A stretch of DNA of 64,000 bases, from the NCBI RefSeq assembly GCF_004339025.1, contig NZ_SMFT01000001.1, positions 419,952 to 483,951 of the forward strand. The letters are read 5' to 3'. Origin of the DNA: Volucribacter psittacicida (GTDB lineage Bacteria > Pseudomonadota > Gammaproteobacteria > Enterobacterales > Pasteurellaceae). Below are positions 40,504 through 50,567 of the stretch, in pieces. Within the stretch, counting starts at the first letter, position 1. The number at the start of each line of letters is the position of its first letter. The position numbers and the translations under genes were made by a program. The notes under the pieces were generated by a model. It was given only the letters and a program-made list of their open reading frames with translations. It had not been told where the DNA came from and did not search any database.

Positions 40504-40723
40504 TGTTATCCTCCTTTTCTCGTTATTAGGTTAAATATCGTTGTTTCACTTTAAAATTTAAGGGCAATAATATACCTTATTTATCCATAAGATGAAATCC
40601 TGAGATTATTCACTCTGAGTAAATAATCTTTTTCCAAATTCAGGCTTTTTATCCTATTATTTCTGCTTATAATATTCGCCATTCGTGTTCATTCCATACA
40701 AAATGAAGAAAGAAGAATTTATT

Positions 40724-41317
40724 ATGCAAAATCTATTAGTATTAAAATCAAGTATTTTAGGCGATCAATCACAAACCAACCAACTATCCGATTATCTTAC
40801 CGCCCAACTTGAAGAGGTGCATATTATTGAACGTGATTTAGCTCAGTACCCTCTACCAAGCTACGATGCCAATGCCGCTCAAGCATTACGCAAGGGACAA
40901 GCTGAGAACGAAAATCAACAAAAATTGGTGGCATTATCCGATCAACTGATTGAAGAATTAAATAGCGTAGATACCCTTGTGATCAATGCCCCAATGTATA
41001 ACTTTAATATTCCAACTCAGCTCAAAACTTATTTTGATTTTATCGCTCGTGCAGGTGTCACTTTCCGTTATGGCGAAAATGGGGCTGAGGGATTAGTGAA
41101 AGGTAAAAAAGCCATTGTATTATGTGCTTTCGGCGGCATTCATCAAGGCACAGCAACGGATTTGGTTACCCCTTATATAAAAACATTCTTAGGCTTTATT
41201 GGTATTACTGATGTACAATTTGTTTATGCTCAAGGCATTGGTTATGGTGCGGACGCGATTGCTCAAGCTCAACGCCAAGCGAAACAACATATTGATGAAA
41301 TTATCAAAAATGCTTAA
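40724..41317 (+). CDS. azoR: FMN-dependent NADH:quinone/azo reductase AzoR
   Basis: A 197-aa flavodoxin-fold reductase; E. coli AzoR reduces quinones and azo dyes with two electrons. The N-terminal phosphate loop [15 protein letters not shown] (~4-18) and the [14 protein letters not shown] strand (~91-104), which packs on FMN, are clear. I start at 40724; the frame open from 40685 adds 13 residues unlike the family. The 40504-40723 gap holds only AT-rich DNA and the repeat end noted at sohB. Confidence 0.92.
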   Translation: MQNLLVLKSSILGDQSQTNQLSDYLTAQLEEVHIIERDLAQYPLPSYDANAAQALRKGQAENENQQKLVALSDQLIEELNSVDTLVINAPMYNFNIPTQLKTYFDFIARAGVTFRYGENGAEGLVKGKKAIVLCAFGGIHQGTATDLVTPYIKTFLGFIGITDVQFVYAQGIGYGADAIAQAQRQAKQHIDEIIKNA

Positions 41318-41354
41318 TTTCTAAACAGTCCTACTTTTATCATAGCGAAACGCC

Positions 41355-41397
41355 TTGACAAAATAATCTTGTACTAGTTTAATAGTGCAAGATTATT
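41355..41397 (+). promoter_or_regulatory. trp operon promoter with TrpR-type operator over the -10
   Basis: TTGACA (41355-41360), 17-bp spacer, TTTAAT (41378-41383). The -10 is inside a 15-bp inverted repeat (41362-41376 with 41383-41397) whose core GTACTAGTTTAATAGTGC closely fits the TrpR operator consensus GTACTAGTTAACTAGTAC. As in E. coli, repressor binding would block polymerase directly. The start point near 41390 leaves only ~30 nt before trpE. Confidence 0.8.
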
Positions 41398-41419
41398 TTT
41401 TATGTTATCGAGGCAATCT

Positions 41420-42967
41420 ATGTTATTTCCTTATATTCAAACCTTTAATCAGCAAGTGGCGTATCATTCCGATCCCACCGCAGTTTTTGGTACCCTATGC
41501 GCCAATCAATCCCATACGTTATTACTTGAATCAGCAGAAATTACCAGCAAAAATAGCCTAAAAAGTTTATTATTAGCCAAAACGGCAGTAAAAATTTCTT
41601 GTCTTGCTCAACAAGTCACATTCCAAGCATTAACGGAAAATGGTAAAGCGGTTCTGCCTCTGATTAAGCAATATTTAGCCACTTATTGCTCCCTTAACCA
41701 AGTGAATGAACAACAATTAATTGCCGAATTTGCTCCCCTTGATCCCAATTTAGATGAAGATAGCAAATTACAATCTGCCACCATTTTTGATGGTCTAAGG
41801 GCTTTAACCCAACTCTTCCAATATAGTCAAACCCCTATTTTTCTCGGCGGATTATTTGCTTATGATCTCGTCAGTAATTTTATTCCTATGGAAAATATTC
41901 AGCTACAAGATGATGGTTTAAGCTGTCCTGATTATGTGTTTTATCTTGCCGAGCAACTATTAACCTTTGATCACGCTCATCAAACGGCAGAATTATTTAG
42001 TTTTTGTTTTAATCCTGAACAAGGACAAGCCTTACTCAATGAACAAGCTCAAATTAAACAAAAACTGGTGAAAATCACACCGCACTTAGACATACAAAAT
42101 GTGCAAACAGAAGTACAGGTGAATATTGAAGATCCTGAGTTTAAAGGGATTATCCAAGCCTTAAAACATCATATTAATATCGGCGATGTATTCCAAATTG
42201 TACCATCACGCCGATTTTCTTTACCTTGCCCGAATAAATTAGCTTCCTATCGGCAATTAAAAAGCAATAATCCAAGCCCTTATATGTTTTTTATGCAAGA
42301 TGAGGATTTTACCTTATTTGGAGCATCGCCAGAAAGTGCGTTAAAATATTCGGCACAAACTCGCCAATTAGAGATTTACCCTATTGCCGGTTCTCGTCCA
42401 AGAGGTTTTGATCAAAATGGCAAAATCGATCAGGAATTAGATGCCCGTTTAGAATTAGAATTACGTTTAGATCACAAAGAATTAGCCGAACATTTAATGC
42501 TGGTGGATTTAGCTCGCAATGATATTGCACGAGTTTGTGAAAGTGGCACAAGACAGGTTAAAGAACTTATGCAAGTAGATCGCTATTCACATATTATGCA
42601 CTTAGTGTCTCGTGTGGTAGGTAAACTACGCCCTGAACTTGATGCCCTACACGCTTATCAAGCCTGTATGAATATGGGAACGCTAACAGGGGCGCCTAAA
42701 ATTAAAGCTATGCAATTAATTTATCAATTTGAACAACAAAAACGCCATTCCTATGGCGGAGCTGTGGGCTATTTATCCTCTGACGGCAATTTTGATACCT
42801 GTATTGTTATCCGCTCTGCTTTCGTCCAAAATAATATGGCTTATGTGCAAGCGGGTTGTGGCGAGGTTTTAGATTCTGATCCACAAATGGAAGCTGATGA
42901 AACAAGGCATAAAGCTCGTGCTGTGATTAACGCCATTATGCAAACCAATCATCAGACCGGCAATTAA
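41420..42967 (+). CDS. trpE: Anthranilate synthase component I
   Basis: With TrpG it turns chorismate and glutamine into anthranilate. It is 515 aa from the ATG at 41420, preceded by CGAGG at 6 nt; the ATG at 41402 adds six residues. The tryptophan-binding LLES motif (35-38) is intact, so feedback inhibition is expected. The C-terminal chorismate-binding domain carries IAGSRPRG, the DLARNDI motif, GTLTGAPK and QAGCGEVLDSDP. First gene of a seven-gene operon under a TrpR-type operator. Confidence 0.97.
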   Translation: MLFPYIQTFNQQVAYHSDPTAVFGTLCANQSHTLLLESAEITSKNSLKSLLLAKTAVKISCLAQQVTFQALTENGKAVLPLIKQYLATYCSLNQVNEQQLIAEFAPLDPNLDEDSKLQSATIFDGLRALTQLFQYSQTPIFLGGLFAYDLVSNFIPMENIQLQDDGLSCPDYVFYLAEQLLTFDHAHQTAELFSFCFNPEQGQALLNEQAQIKQKLVKITPHLDIQNVQTEVQVNIEDPEFKGIIQALKHHINIGDVFQIVPSRRFSLPCPNKLASYRQLKSNNPSPYMFFMQDEDFTLFGASPESALKYSAQTRQLEIYPIAGSRPRGFDQNGKIDQELDARLELELRLDHKELAEHLMLVDLARNDIARVCESGTRQVKELMQVDRYSHIMHLVSRVVGKLRPELDALHAYQACMNMGTLTGAPKIKAMQLIYQFEQQKRHSYGGAVGYLSSDGNFDTCIVIRSAFVQNNMAYVQAGCGEVLDSDPQMEADETRHKARAVINAIMQTNHQTGN

Positions 42968-42982
42968 TACAAGGATTGAACT

Positions 42983-43579
42983 ATGGCAAATATTTTATTT
43001 ATTGATAATTTTGATTCCTTTACCTATAACCTTGTGGATCAATTTCGTACCCTTGGACACCAAGTCCAAATTTACCGCAATGATTGTGCGTTATCCTTAT
43101 TAATTGAGCGGGCCTTAGCACAACCTGATACCATTTTAGCCCTCTCTCCTGGGCCGGGCAATCCTGCTCAAGCTGGCAATTTATTGCCGTTAATCGCCCA
43201 GTTAAAACACCAAGTCCCAATGATTGGTATTTGTTTAGGACATCAAGCATTAATTGAAGCCTTTGGCGGAAAAGTAGTACACGCAGGCGAAGTGCTACAT
43301 GGCAAGATATCCAAAATCCAACATGATAACCAAGCAATGTTTACAGGATTACAAAATCCTATGCCTGTGGCTCGTTATCACTCTCTTATGGGCAGTGATT
43401 TGCCTGAGGAATTGGTGGTTAATGCCACTTATAATGATATTGTTATGGCAATACGCCATCAACATTTGCCTATTTGTGGCTTTCAATTCCACCCTGAAAG
43501 TATCTTAACGGTAGAAGGGGGAAAATTATTGGCACAAGCCATAGATTGGCTACTCCATATTCATTCTCGCCAATCTTAA
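42983..43579 (+). CDS. trpG: Anthranilate synthase component II (glutamine amidotransferase)
   Basis: Supplies ammonia from glutamine to TrpE. This 198-aa class I amidotransferase has the catalytic triad Cys84 (GICLGHQA), His170 and Glu172 (FQFHPES). It starts MANILFIDNFDSFTYNLVDQ, typical of TrpG. It is a free subunit, not fused to TrpD as in E. coli. 15 bp separate it from trpE. Confidence 0.96.
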   Translation: MANILFIDNFDSFTYNLVDQFRTLGHQVQIYRNDCALSLLIERALAQPDTILALSPGPGNPAQAGNLLPLIAQLKHQVPMIGICLGHQALIEAFGGKVVHAGEVLHGKISKIQHDNQAMFTGLQNPMPVARYHSLMGSDLPEELVVNATYNDIVMAIRHQHLPICGFQFHPESILTVEGGKLLAQAIDWLLHIHSRQS

Positions 43580-43981
<402 letters not shown>

Positions 43982-44002
43982 TGAATACTCAGGGGAACAA
44001 TT

Positions 44003-45004
44003 ATGCAAACAGAACAGATTTTAAATAAACTTTTTGAACAACAATCCCTTACCCAGCAAGAAAGTGAACAGCTTTTTCAACAGATTATTCAAGGCAATTT
44101 ATTGCCAGAACAATTAGCGGCTGCCTTAATTGCCTTAAAAATTAAAGGCGAAAGTGTAGAAGAAATCAGCGGTGCAGTTGCCGCCTCATTACAAGCGGCT
44201 CAACCTTTCCCTCGTCCTGATTATCCTTTTGCCGACATTGTTGGCACAGGTGGCGATGGAGCAAATACCATTAATATTTCCACTGCCTCCGCCATTGTAG
44301 CGGCATCAATGGGGATCAAAGTTGCCAAACATGGTAACCGCAGTGTTTCTAGTAAAACTGGTTCAAGCGATTTACTTACCGCCTTAGGCGTGAATGTTAG
44401 CATTGATGCTCAAACTGCAAGAAAAGCACTCGATGAGATTAATCTTTGCTTTTTATTTGCTCAACAATATCATTTAGGCTTTAAGCACGCTGTTGCAGTA
44501 CGCCAAGCCTTAAAAACTCGTACCATTTTCAATATTCTCGGGCCATTAATTAACCCAGCTCGTCCTAAACAGCAATTATTGGGGGTATATACCGCAAAAC
44601 TTATCCCAACCTATGCAGAAACTGCGCTAAAACTCGGTCATCAGCATAGTATTGTGGTGCATGGTTGTGGCTTAGACGAAGTCGCCATTCATGGCAAAAC
44701 AGAAGTGGCTGAAATTTCTCAGGGTAACATTACCTATTATAGCCTTTCGCCGCAGGATTTTGGTTTCCGCCCTCAGCCTTTAGAAAGTTTACAAGGTGGC
44801 GAACCTCAACAAAATGCGGAAATGATTGCCAACTTGTTACAAGGTAACGGAAAACCAGCTCATCAACAAGCAGTGGCAATGAATACAGCGCTGTTATTAA
44901 AATTATTTGGACAACCTGATATTAAACAAAATGCCGAACAAGTTATGGCACAGCTTGCTACAGGTAAAGCATTTGAAACCTTAACTCAACTAACCCAATA
45001 TTAA
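44003..45004 (+). CDS. trpD: Anthranilate phosphoribosyltransferase
   Basis: Joins anthranilate to PRPP. The 333-aa protein has the glycine-rich PRPP loop [15 protein letters not shown] (~81-95), [15 protein letters not shown] (~111-125) for anthranilate binding, and an N-terminal helical domain. There is no fused glutamine amidotransferase. The gap to trpC is 11 bp. Confidence 0.96.
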   Translation: MQTEQILNKLFEQQSLTQQESEQLFQQIIQGNLLPEQLAAALIALKIKGESVEEISGAVAASLQAAQPFPRPDYPFADIVGTGGDGANTINISTASAIVAASMGIKVAKHGNRSVSSKTGSSDLLTALGVNVSIDAQTARKALDEINLCFLFAQQYHLGFKHAVAVRQALKTRTIFNILGPLINPARPKQQLLGVYTAKLIPTYAETALKLGHQHSIVVHGCGLDEVAIHGKTEVAEISQGNITYYSLSPQDFGFRPQPLESLQGGEPQQNAEMIANLLQGNGKPAHQQAVAMNTALLLKLFGQPDIKQNAEQVMAQLATGKAFETLTQLTQY

Positions 45005-45015
45005 GGCTAAGCATA

Positions 45016-46437
45016 ATGAATTTAACCGATAAACCCACGATTTTACAACAAATTATCTTAGATAAAATGGATTGGCTTAACGCAAAACAAAAAGCCTTTC
45101 CCTTAACAGAATTTGTAAAAAACATTGAAAAATCAGACCGCTCTTTTTATCAAGCCTTGGCAAAAGATAACTCGCAACGCCCTGCTTTTATCTTAGAATG
45201 TAAAAAAGCCTCGCCATCAAAAGGGCTTATCCGAGCGGATTTTGACTTAAACGAGATTGCACAGGTGTATAAAAACTACGCCAATGCCATTTCAGTCTTA
45301 ACTGATGAAAAATATTTTCAGGGTGACTTTGCATATTTAAAACAAGTTCGTGACATTGTCACACAACCAGTGTTATGCAAAGATTTTATGATTGATGAAT
45401 ACCAAGTTTATCTTGCTCGTTATCATCAAGCCGATGCCATTTTATTGATGTTATCGGTACTTGATGATGAGAAATATCAACAATTAGCACAACTAGCCCA
45501 CCAATTAAATATGGGAATATTAACCGAAACCTCTAACCAAGCAGAGCTAGAACGAGCCATTGCCTTGGGAGCAAAAGTGATTGGCATTAATAATCGAGAT
45601 TTACACGATCTCAGCGTAGATTTGCAACGCACTCCCCCACTCGCTAAACAAATCCCCGCCGATCGTATTATTATCAGTGAATCAGGGATTTATACTCATC
45701 AACAAGTCCAACAATTACAATCGGTGGTTAATGGCTTTTTAATTGGCTCAAGTTTAATGGCGGAACAAGATTTAAATAATGCCGTACGTTCAGTGATTTT
45801 TGGTGAAAATAAAATTTGTGGGCTAACTCGTCCGCAAGATGTTGAGCTGGCTTACCAACAAGGGGCGTTATATGGCGGATTGATTTTTGTAGAAAATTCC
45901 CCTCGTTGCGTATCCTTAAGGCAAGCACAAGAATTGGTTACCACTGCTCCATTGCGTTTTGTTGGCGTTTTTCAAAATCAGCCCATAGAATTGATTGTTA
46001 ATTTAGCTCGCCAATTATCGCTGTTTGCGGTGCAACTGCATGGGCAAGAAGATCCGCAATATATTCAACAATTACGCCAGCAATTACCGCCACAAGTGCA
46101 AATATGGCAAGCTATTTCTATTGATATTGAACAAGCTGAACCCCTTAATATTCAAGAATGTGCTGAGGTGGATCGTTATGTGTTTGATAGTAAAAGCAAA
46201 CAGCAACAAGGTGGCACAGGCAAATCCTTTAATTGGCAATATATTCCATCACAATTAAAAGCCAAAGCTATGCTCGCAGGCGGAATTAACCCTGATAATG
46301 TTAGCCAAGCCTTAGCCCAAGGTTGTTTAGGGCTTGATCTTAATTCAGGGGTAGAAACCAGTGCTGGTATCAAAGCAAGCGAAAAAGTGCGGTCAATTTT
46401 TAGTAAAATTTTAACTTATCAGTGTTCACAAGGATAA
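45016..46437 (+). CDS. trpC: Bifunctional indole-3-glycerol-phosphate synthase / phosphoribosylanthranilate isomerase
   Basis: A 473-aa fusion of two barrels: IGPS (TrpC, ~1-255) with [20 protein letters not shown] and IISESGI; and PRAI (TrpF, ~256-470) with [10 protein letters not shown] at its start (catalytic Cys), QLHGQED and the LAGGINPDN phosphate site. The fusion is the same as in E. coli (sometimes labelled trpCF). An uptake signal overlaps the end of the gene (~46386). trpB begins 4 bp later. Confidence 0.96.
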   Translation: MNLTDKPTILQQIILDKMDWLNAKQKAFPLTEFVKNIEKSDRSFYQALAKDNSQRPAFILECKKASPSKGLIRADFDLNEIAQVYKNYANAISVLTDEKYFQGDFAYLKQVRDIVTQPVLCKDFMIDEYQVYLARYHQADAILLMLSVLDDEKYQQLAQLAHQLNMGILTETSNQAELERAIALGAKVIGINNRDLHDLSVDLQRTPPLAKQIPADRIIISESGIYTHQQVQQLQSVVNGFLIGSSLMAEQDLNNAVRSVIFGENKICGLTRPQDVELAYQQGALYGGLIFVENSPRCVSLRQAQELVTTAPLRFVGVFQNQPIELIVNLARQLSLFAVQLHGQEDPQYIQQLRQQLPPQVQIWQAISIDIEQAEPLNIQECAEVDRYVFDSKSKQQQGGTGKSFNWQYIPSQLKAKAMLAGGINPDNVSQALAQGCLGLDLNSGVETSAGIKASEKVRSIFSKILTYQCSQG

Positions 46438-46440
46438 ATT

Positions 46441-47640
46441 ATGACAGAAGAAACCCTTTTAAATCCTTATTTCGGTGAATTTGGTGGTATGTATGTACCA
46501 GAGATTTTAGTGCCTGTGTTAAAGCAATTAGAACTGGCATTTGTTGAGGCAAAACAAGATCCTGCCTTTCAACAACAATTCCAAGATTTACTCAAAAATT
46601 ATGCTGGACGCCCTACTGCCCTTACCCTTTGCCGTAATTTAACCAAGGGTAGCCAAACCAAATTATATTTAAAACGAGAAGATCTCTTGCATGGTGGGGC
46701 ACACAAAACCAATCAAGTGCTAGGGCAAATTTTATTAGCAAAACGTATGGGCAAAACCCGCATTATTGCGGAAACAGGGGCTGGACAACATGGCGTTGCC
46801 ACCGCTTTAGCCTGTGCGATGCTTGATATGCCTTGCAAAATTTATATGGGGGCAAAAGACATTGAACGCCAAGCTCCTAATGTGTTTCGTATGCGTTTAA
46901 TGGGGGCGGAAGTAGAATCTGTGCAAAAAGGCTCTTGTTCCCTAAAAGATGCTTGTTGTGAGGCAATGCGAGATTGGTCAGCCAATTATGCCACAACCCA
47001 TTATTTACTTGGTACGGCTGCTGGTCCACACCCATTCCCAACCATTGTGCGTGAATTTCAAAAAATGATTGGTGAAGAAACCAAACAGCAAATTCTTGAA
47101 CGAGAAGGTCGTTTGCCTGATGCCGTAATTGCGGCGGTAGGTGGTGGCTCTAATGCCATTGGTATGTTTAATGATTTTATTGACGAAAAAAATGTGAGAT
47201 TAATCGGCATTGAACCTGCTGGGCATGGTATTGCTACGGGCGAACATGGTGCCCCATTAAAACATGGTACAGTAGGCATTTATTTTGGAATGAAAGCCCC
47301 CTTAATGCAAACCCAAGACGGACAAATTGAAGAATCTTATTCCATTTCCGCAGGGCTAGACTTTCCTTCTGTCGGCCCACAACACGCTTATTTACACGCT
47401 ATTGGACGAGCCGACTATGAAAGCATTACCGATGATGAAGCTTTAGAGGCCTTTCAAGCCTTAGCACGCCACGAGGGCATTATCCCTGCTTTAGAAAGTT
47501 CCCACGCCTTAGCTTATGCCTTAAAAATGATTAAGCAAAATCCTGATAAACCACAAATTTTAGTGGTTAATCTTTCTGGTCGTGGCGATAAAGATATTTT
47601 TACCGTAGATAAAATTTTATCTGCAAAAGGAGGCTTATAA
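46441..47640 (+). CDS. trpB: Tryptophan synthase beta subunit
   Basis: PLP enzyme condensing indole with serine. The 399-aa protein has PLP Lys89 in GGAHKTNQ, the [11 protein letters not shown] loop (~109-119) with the catalytic Glu, the phosphate loop GGGSNAIG (~233-240), and the C-terminal LSGRGDKD. Its stop codon shares a base with the trpA start (TAATG), which couples production of the two subunits. Confidence 0.98.
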   Translation: MTEETLLNPYFGEFGGMYVPEILVPVLKQLELAFVEAKQDPAFQQQFQDLLKNYAGRPTALTLCRNLTKGSQTKLYLKREDLLHGGAHKTNQVLGQILLAKRMGKTRIIAETGAGQHGVATALACAMLDMPCKIYMGAKDIERQAPNVFRMRLMGAEVESVQKGSCSLKDACCEAMRDWSANYATTHYLLGTAAGPHPFPTIVREFQKMIGEETKQQILEREGRLPDAVIAAVGGGSNAIGMFNDFIDEKNVRLIGIEPAGHGIATGEHGAPLKHGTVGIYFGMKAPLMQTQDGQIEESYSISAGLDFPSVGPQHAYLHAIGRADYESITDDEALEAFQALARHEGIIPALESSHALAYALKMIKQNPDKPQILVVNLSGRGDKDIFTVDKILSAKGGL

Positions 47641-48449
47641 TGAATCGTTTTGCCCAATTATTTCAACATTTAGCTCAACAAAATGAAGGGGCTTTTGTCC
47701 CCTTTGTAACCTTAGGTGATCCTAATTTTGAACAATCTTTCAATATCGTTTGTACCCTCGTAGAAAATGGTGCTGATGCCCTTGAGCTAGGCTTTCCTTT
47801 TTCCGATCCGCTATTAGATGGCCCAGTAATTCAAGCCGCCAATAATCGTGCATTACAAGCAGGTTGTAGTACAGAGCAAAGTTTCCAATTATTGGCAAAA
47901 ATTAGACAAAAATATCCGCATATTCCAATTAGCTTATTATTATGTGCCAACCTGATTTATGCACAAGGGCTAACCCCATTCTATCAACGCTGTGCCGAAG
48001 TGGGCGTTGATGCGGTTTTAGTCGCCGATATTCCCCTATTAGCTTGTGAGCCTTATGTGTCCGCCGCCAAAGCACAGGGTATCCAACCTGTATTTATTTG
48101 CCCACCAAACGCAGATGATAACACCATCGCTAAAGTTGCCCAATATAGCGAAGGCTATACTTATTTAGTTTCAAGAGCAGGAGTAACCAGTGCAGAAAAT
48201 CACAGCTATGCAACCAATCTTGATCATTTAGTGGAAAAATTAAAAGCCCACAATGCCCCCCCTATCCTACAAGGTTTTGGCATTGCCAAACCTGACCAAG
48301 TAAAAAACGCCTTATCGCTAGGCGTACAAGGCGCAATTTCGGGTTCAGCTACGGTAAAAATTATTGAACAACATCTCAATGATCCTGAACAATGTTTAAA
48401 AGAACTGGCTAGTTTTGTACGTTTGATGAAACAGGCGACAAAAAAATAA
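47640..48449 (+). CDS. trpA: Tryptophan synthase alpha subunit
   Basis: Cleaves indole-3-glycerol phosphate and channels indole to TrpB. It is 269 aa (E. coli 268). The catalytic residues are Glu49 and Asp60 in [16 protein letters not shown], and SRAGVTSAE (~177) and GFGIAKPDQ form the phosphate site. Last gene of the operon; a 44-bp perfect palindrome follows 10 bp later. Confidence 0.97.
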   Translation: MNRFAQLFQHLAQQNEGAFVPFVTLGDPNFEQSFNIVCTLVENGADALELGFPFSDPLLDGPVIQAANNRALQAGCSTEQSFQLLAKIRQKYPHIPISLLLCANLIYAQGLTPFYQRCAEVGVDAVLVADIPLLACEPYVSAAKAQGIQPVFICPPNADDNTIAKVAQYSEGYTYLVSRAGVTSAENHSYATNLDHLVEKLKAHNAPPILQGFGIAKPDQVKNALSLGVQGAISGSATVKIIEQHLNDPEQCLKELASFVRLMKQATKK

Positions 48450-48458
48450 CAGAATTTG

Positions 48459-48502
48459 TTAATTCAATCACAGGGTATTTAAATACCCTGTGATTGAATT
48501 AA
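48459..48502. terminator. 44-bp perfect palindrome at the end of the trp operon
   Basis: The 22 bases at 48459-48480 are the exact complement of 48481-48502 with no spacer. It starts 9 bp past the trpA stop codon and is followed by an uptake signal (48503-48511) and no T-run. Possible roles are terminator or mRNA 3' stabiliser. Confidence 0.7.
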
Positions 48503-48557
48503 AAGTGCGGTGTCTTTAGTAATAATCATTCCACTTTAAAATAATACAACACTCCCC

Positions 48558-49037
48558 TTACCGATTCGCATTTTTCATAATTCTCGCTTTTGTGCGTTTC
48601 CATTCTTGTTCTTTAATATCTTCACGTTTATCGTGTTGTTTTTTTCCTTTTGCTAAGCCAATTTTAACCTTTGCCCAAGCCTGCTTCCAGTAAAGCGAGA
48701 GTGCGACAATGGTAAATCCTTCACGATTTGCCTTACCAAAGAGAGAATCTAATTCTCGTTTATTGAGTAATAATTTGCGTGTGCGTGTTGGATCGCACAC
48801 AATATGGGTTGAAGCAACACTCAATGGCGTGATGGTTGCGCCAAATAAATAGGCTTCGCCTTGATTAAAAATCACATAACTATCGCTAATATTTGCCTTA
48901 CCCGCACGCATCGCCTTTACTTCCCAACCTTGTAAAGCCAATCCTGCTTCAATTTCTTCTTCAATAAAATAATCGTGTCTTGCTCGCTTATTCAAGGCGA
49001 TAGTATTTGATCCTGCTTTAATTTTTTTCTTTGCCAT
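48558..49037 (-). CDS. smpB: SmpB, tmRNA-binding protein
   Basis: Binds tmRNA and is needed for trans-translation on stalled ribosomes. I start at 49037 ([22 protein letters not shown]), with AGGA 9 nt upstream, giving 159 aa; the ATG at 49058 adds seven residues. The OB-fold core has [19 protein letters not shown] and the C-terminal tail is highly basic ([20 protein letters not shown]), as required for decoding-centre entry. It is convergent with trpA. Confidence 0.96.
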   Translation of the reverse strand: MAKKKIKAGSNTIALNKRARHDYFIEEEIEAGLALQGWEVKAMRAGKANISDSYVIFNQGEAYLFGATITPLSVASTHIVCDPTRTRKLLLNKRELDSLFGKANREGFTIVALSLYWKQAWAKVKIGLAKGKKQHDKREDIKEQEWKRTKARIMKNANR

Positions 49038-49261
49038 ACTTTTATATCCTAAGTTCAATTAGGGGAGATTTTACCTAATCTCCGCACAGAGTACAACACA
49101 AGCACCGCTTAGTCTTGTTGGGTTATAGTGATAATCTCGTTTGTTTGTTATACTTGTCAGCCGATACGTTTAAACAGCAAAATACGCCATTCAAGGGCAA
49201 ACTTTGCCTTATCTCACAACAAAGACAATATCGTCGTTTTAATAAATATCGAGATTATGTT

Positions 49262-50566
49262 ATGTCAGACCAATGTTTAATTACCGCCCAAGGACAACGC
49301 ATTGCGATTGTTAGTGGTTTACGCACGCCTTTCCAACAAAAAGATACGGGATTCAAGCATACGTTTGCGATTGACCTCAGCACAATGGTAACCAATGAAT
49401 TGATAAATCGTGTTGCCGTTGATCCACAATTACTGCAACAATTTGTATTTGGACAAGTAACACAACACGCCGCCATTCAAAATATTGCTCGAGGTGTTGC
49501 CGTAAGTTTAGGGCGAGTCAATGCCTCCGCCTATTCAATCAGCAGTTCTTGTGTGACAGGGTTACAAGCGGTGATCAATGTGGCAAACGCTATTATTACA
49601 GGCTCTTCACAAGGGGGGATTGCGGGTGCTGCCGAATCCATTTCTAATTCATCAATTAGTCTCAATCCACGTTTAATTCAAGGCATTAAAGATATTCTAC
49701 AAGCTGAGGGCTGGGAACGAAAATTGGCTCTTATTAAGCAATTAACTTGGGCTGATTTAAAACCTTATGGTGTTAATCCCAAAGAATATGTGACCGATCT
49801 TGCTTTGGAAGATGTGTCTGAGCAAATGGCTAAAAACTTCCAAATTGATCGACAATCCCAAGATCAGTTTACGCTCAATTCTCATCAAAAAGCCAAACAG
49901 GCTTGGCGTGATAACAGTTTAAAAGAACAAGTGATGTTATCTTTTCCAGCACCCTATGAAAATTTTGTAGTGGCTGATAACCTGATTCAATCCAAGCCTA
50001 AAGCGGAGTATTATCAAAAACTTACGCCCCTTAGCGATAAACAACAAGGTTCTGTTACCCAATGGAATATCAGCCAATCCTGTGATGGCGCGGCAGCTGT
50101 AATGTTAATGCGTGAGGATATTGCCAAAGCTGAAGGTCTTAAGGTATTGGGCTATATCCGCAGTTATGCTATGACAGGTAACGATGTCTGGCAGAATATG
50201 CTTATTGGTTCTACTTATGCTTCATCACTTGCTTTACAACGTGCTAATTTACAGCTCAAGGATCTGGATTTAATTGATATGCACGAATCCTCAGCAGCCC
50301 AAGCATTAGCGAATATCCGTTTATTTGCCGATGATCACTTCGCACAACAACAACTCAATCGCACCGCAGCCCTTGGCGAAATAGATATGAATAAGTTTAA
50401 TGTATTAGGGGGATCTTTAGCTTATGGTAATCCTCGTGCAGTAAGCAGTTTACGCATTATTATTCAATCATTATTTGAATTAAAACGCCGAGGTGGTGGC
50501 CTATCTTTAGTCACAGGTTGTGGTCTAGGTGGACTAGGCGGTGCGATGGTTTTGGAGACAGAATAA
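49262..50566 (+). CDS. fadI: FadI-type 3-ketoacyl-CoA thiolase
   Basis: Cleaves 3-ketoacyl-CoA in the last step of beta-oxidation. It is 434 aa from the ATG at 49262 (MSDQCLITAQGQRIAIVSGLR); the frame open to 49115 is not conserved. The nucleophile is Cys97 (SISSSCVTGLQ), the family's His motif appears as DMHESSAAQ, and the second Cys is in TGCGLGGLGGAM. The order fadI-fadJ with a 1-bp gap is that of the E. coli anaerobic beta-oxidation complex. Such genes are not part of the core set I know from Haemophilus. Confidence 0.88.
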   Translation: MSDQCLITAQGQRIAIVSGLRTPFQQKDTGFKHTFAIDLSTMVTNELINRVAVDPQLLQQFVFGQVTQHAAIQNIARGVAVSLGRVNASAYSISSSCVTGLQAVINVANAIITGSSQGGIAGAAESISNSSISLNPRLIQGIKDILQAEGWERKLALIKQLTWADLKPYGVNPKEYVTDLALEDVSEQMAKNFQIDRQSQDQFTLNSHQKAKQAWRDNSLKEQVMLSFPAPYENFVVADNLIQSKPKAEYYQKLTPLSDKQQGSVTQWNISQSCDGAAAVMLMREDIAKAEGLKVLGYIRSYAMTGNDVWQNMLIGSTYASSLALQRANLQLKDLDLIDMHESSAAQALANIRLFADDHFAQQQLNRTAALGEIDMNKFNVLGGSLAYGNPRAVSSLRIIIQSLFELKRRGGGLSLVTGCGLGGLGGAMVLETE

Positions 50567-50567
50567 A

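Noticed and set aside
41362..41397. Hairpin before trpE as a transcription attenuator or azoR terminator
   Set aside because: It has a T-run and could end azoR transcripts, but it contains the -10 box and the TrpR-type core, and the trp start point lies within it, so operator is the better reading. A terminator role for azoR is not excluded.
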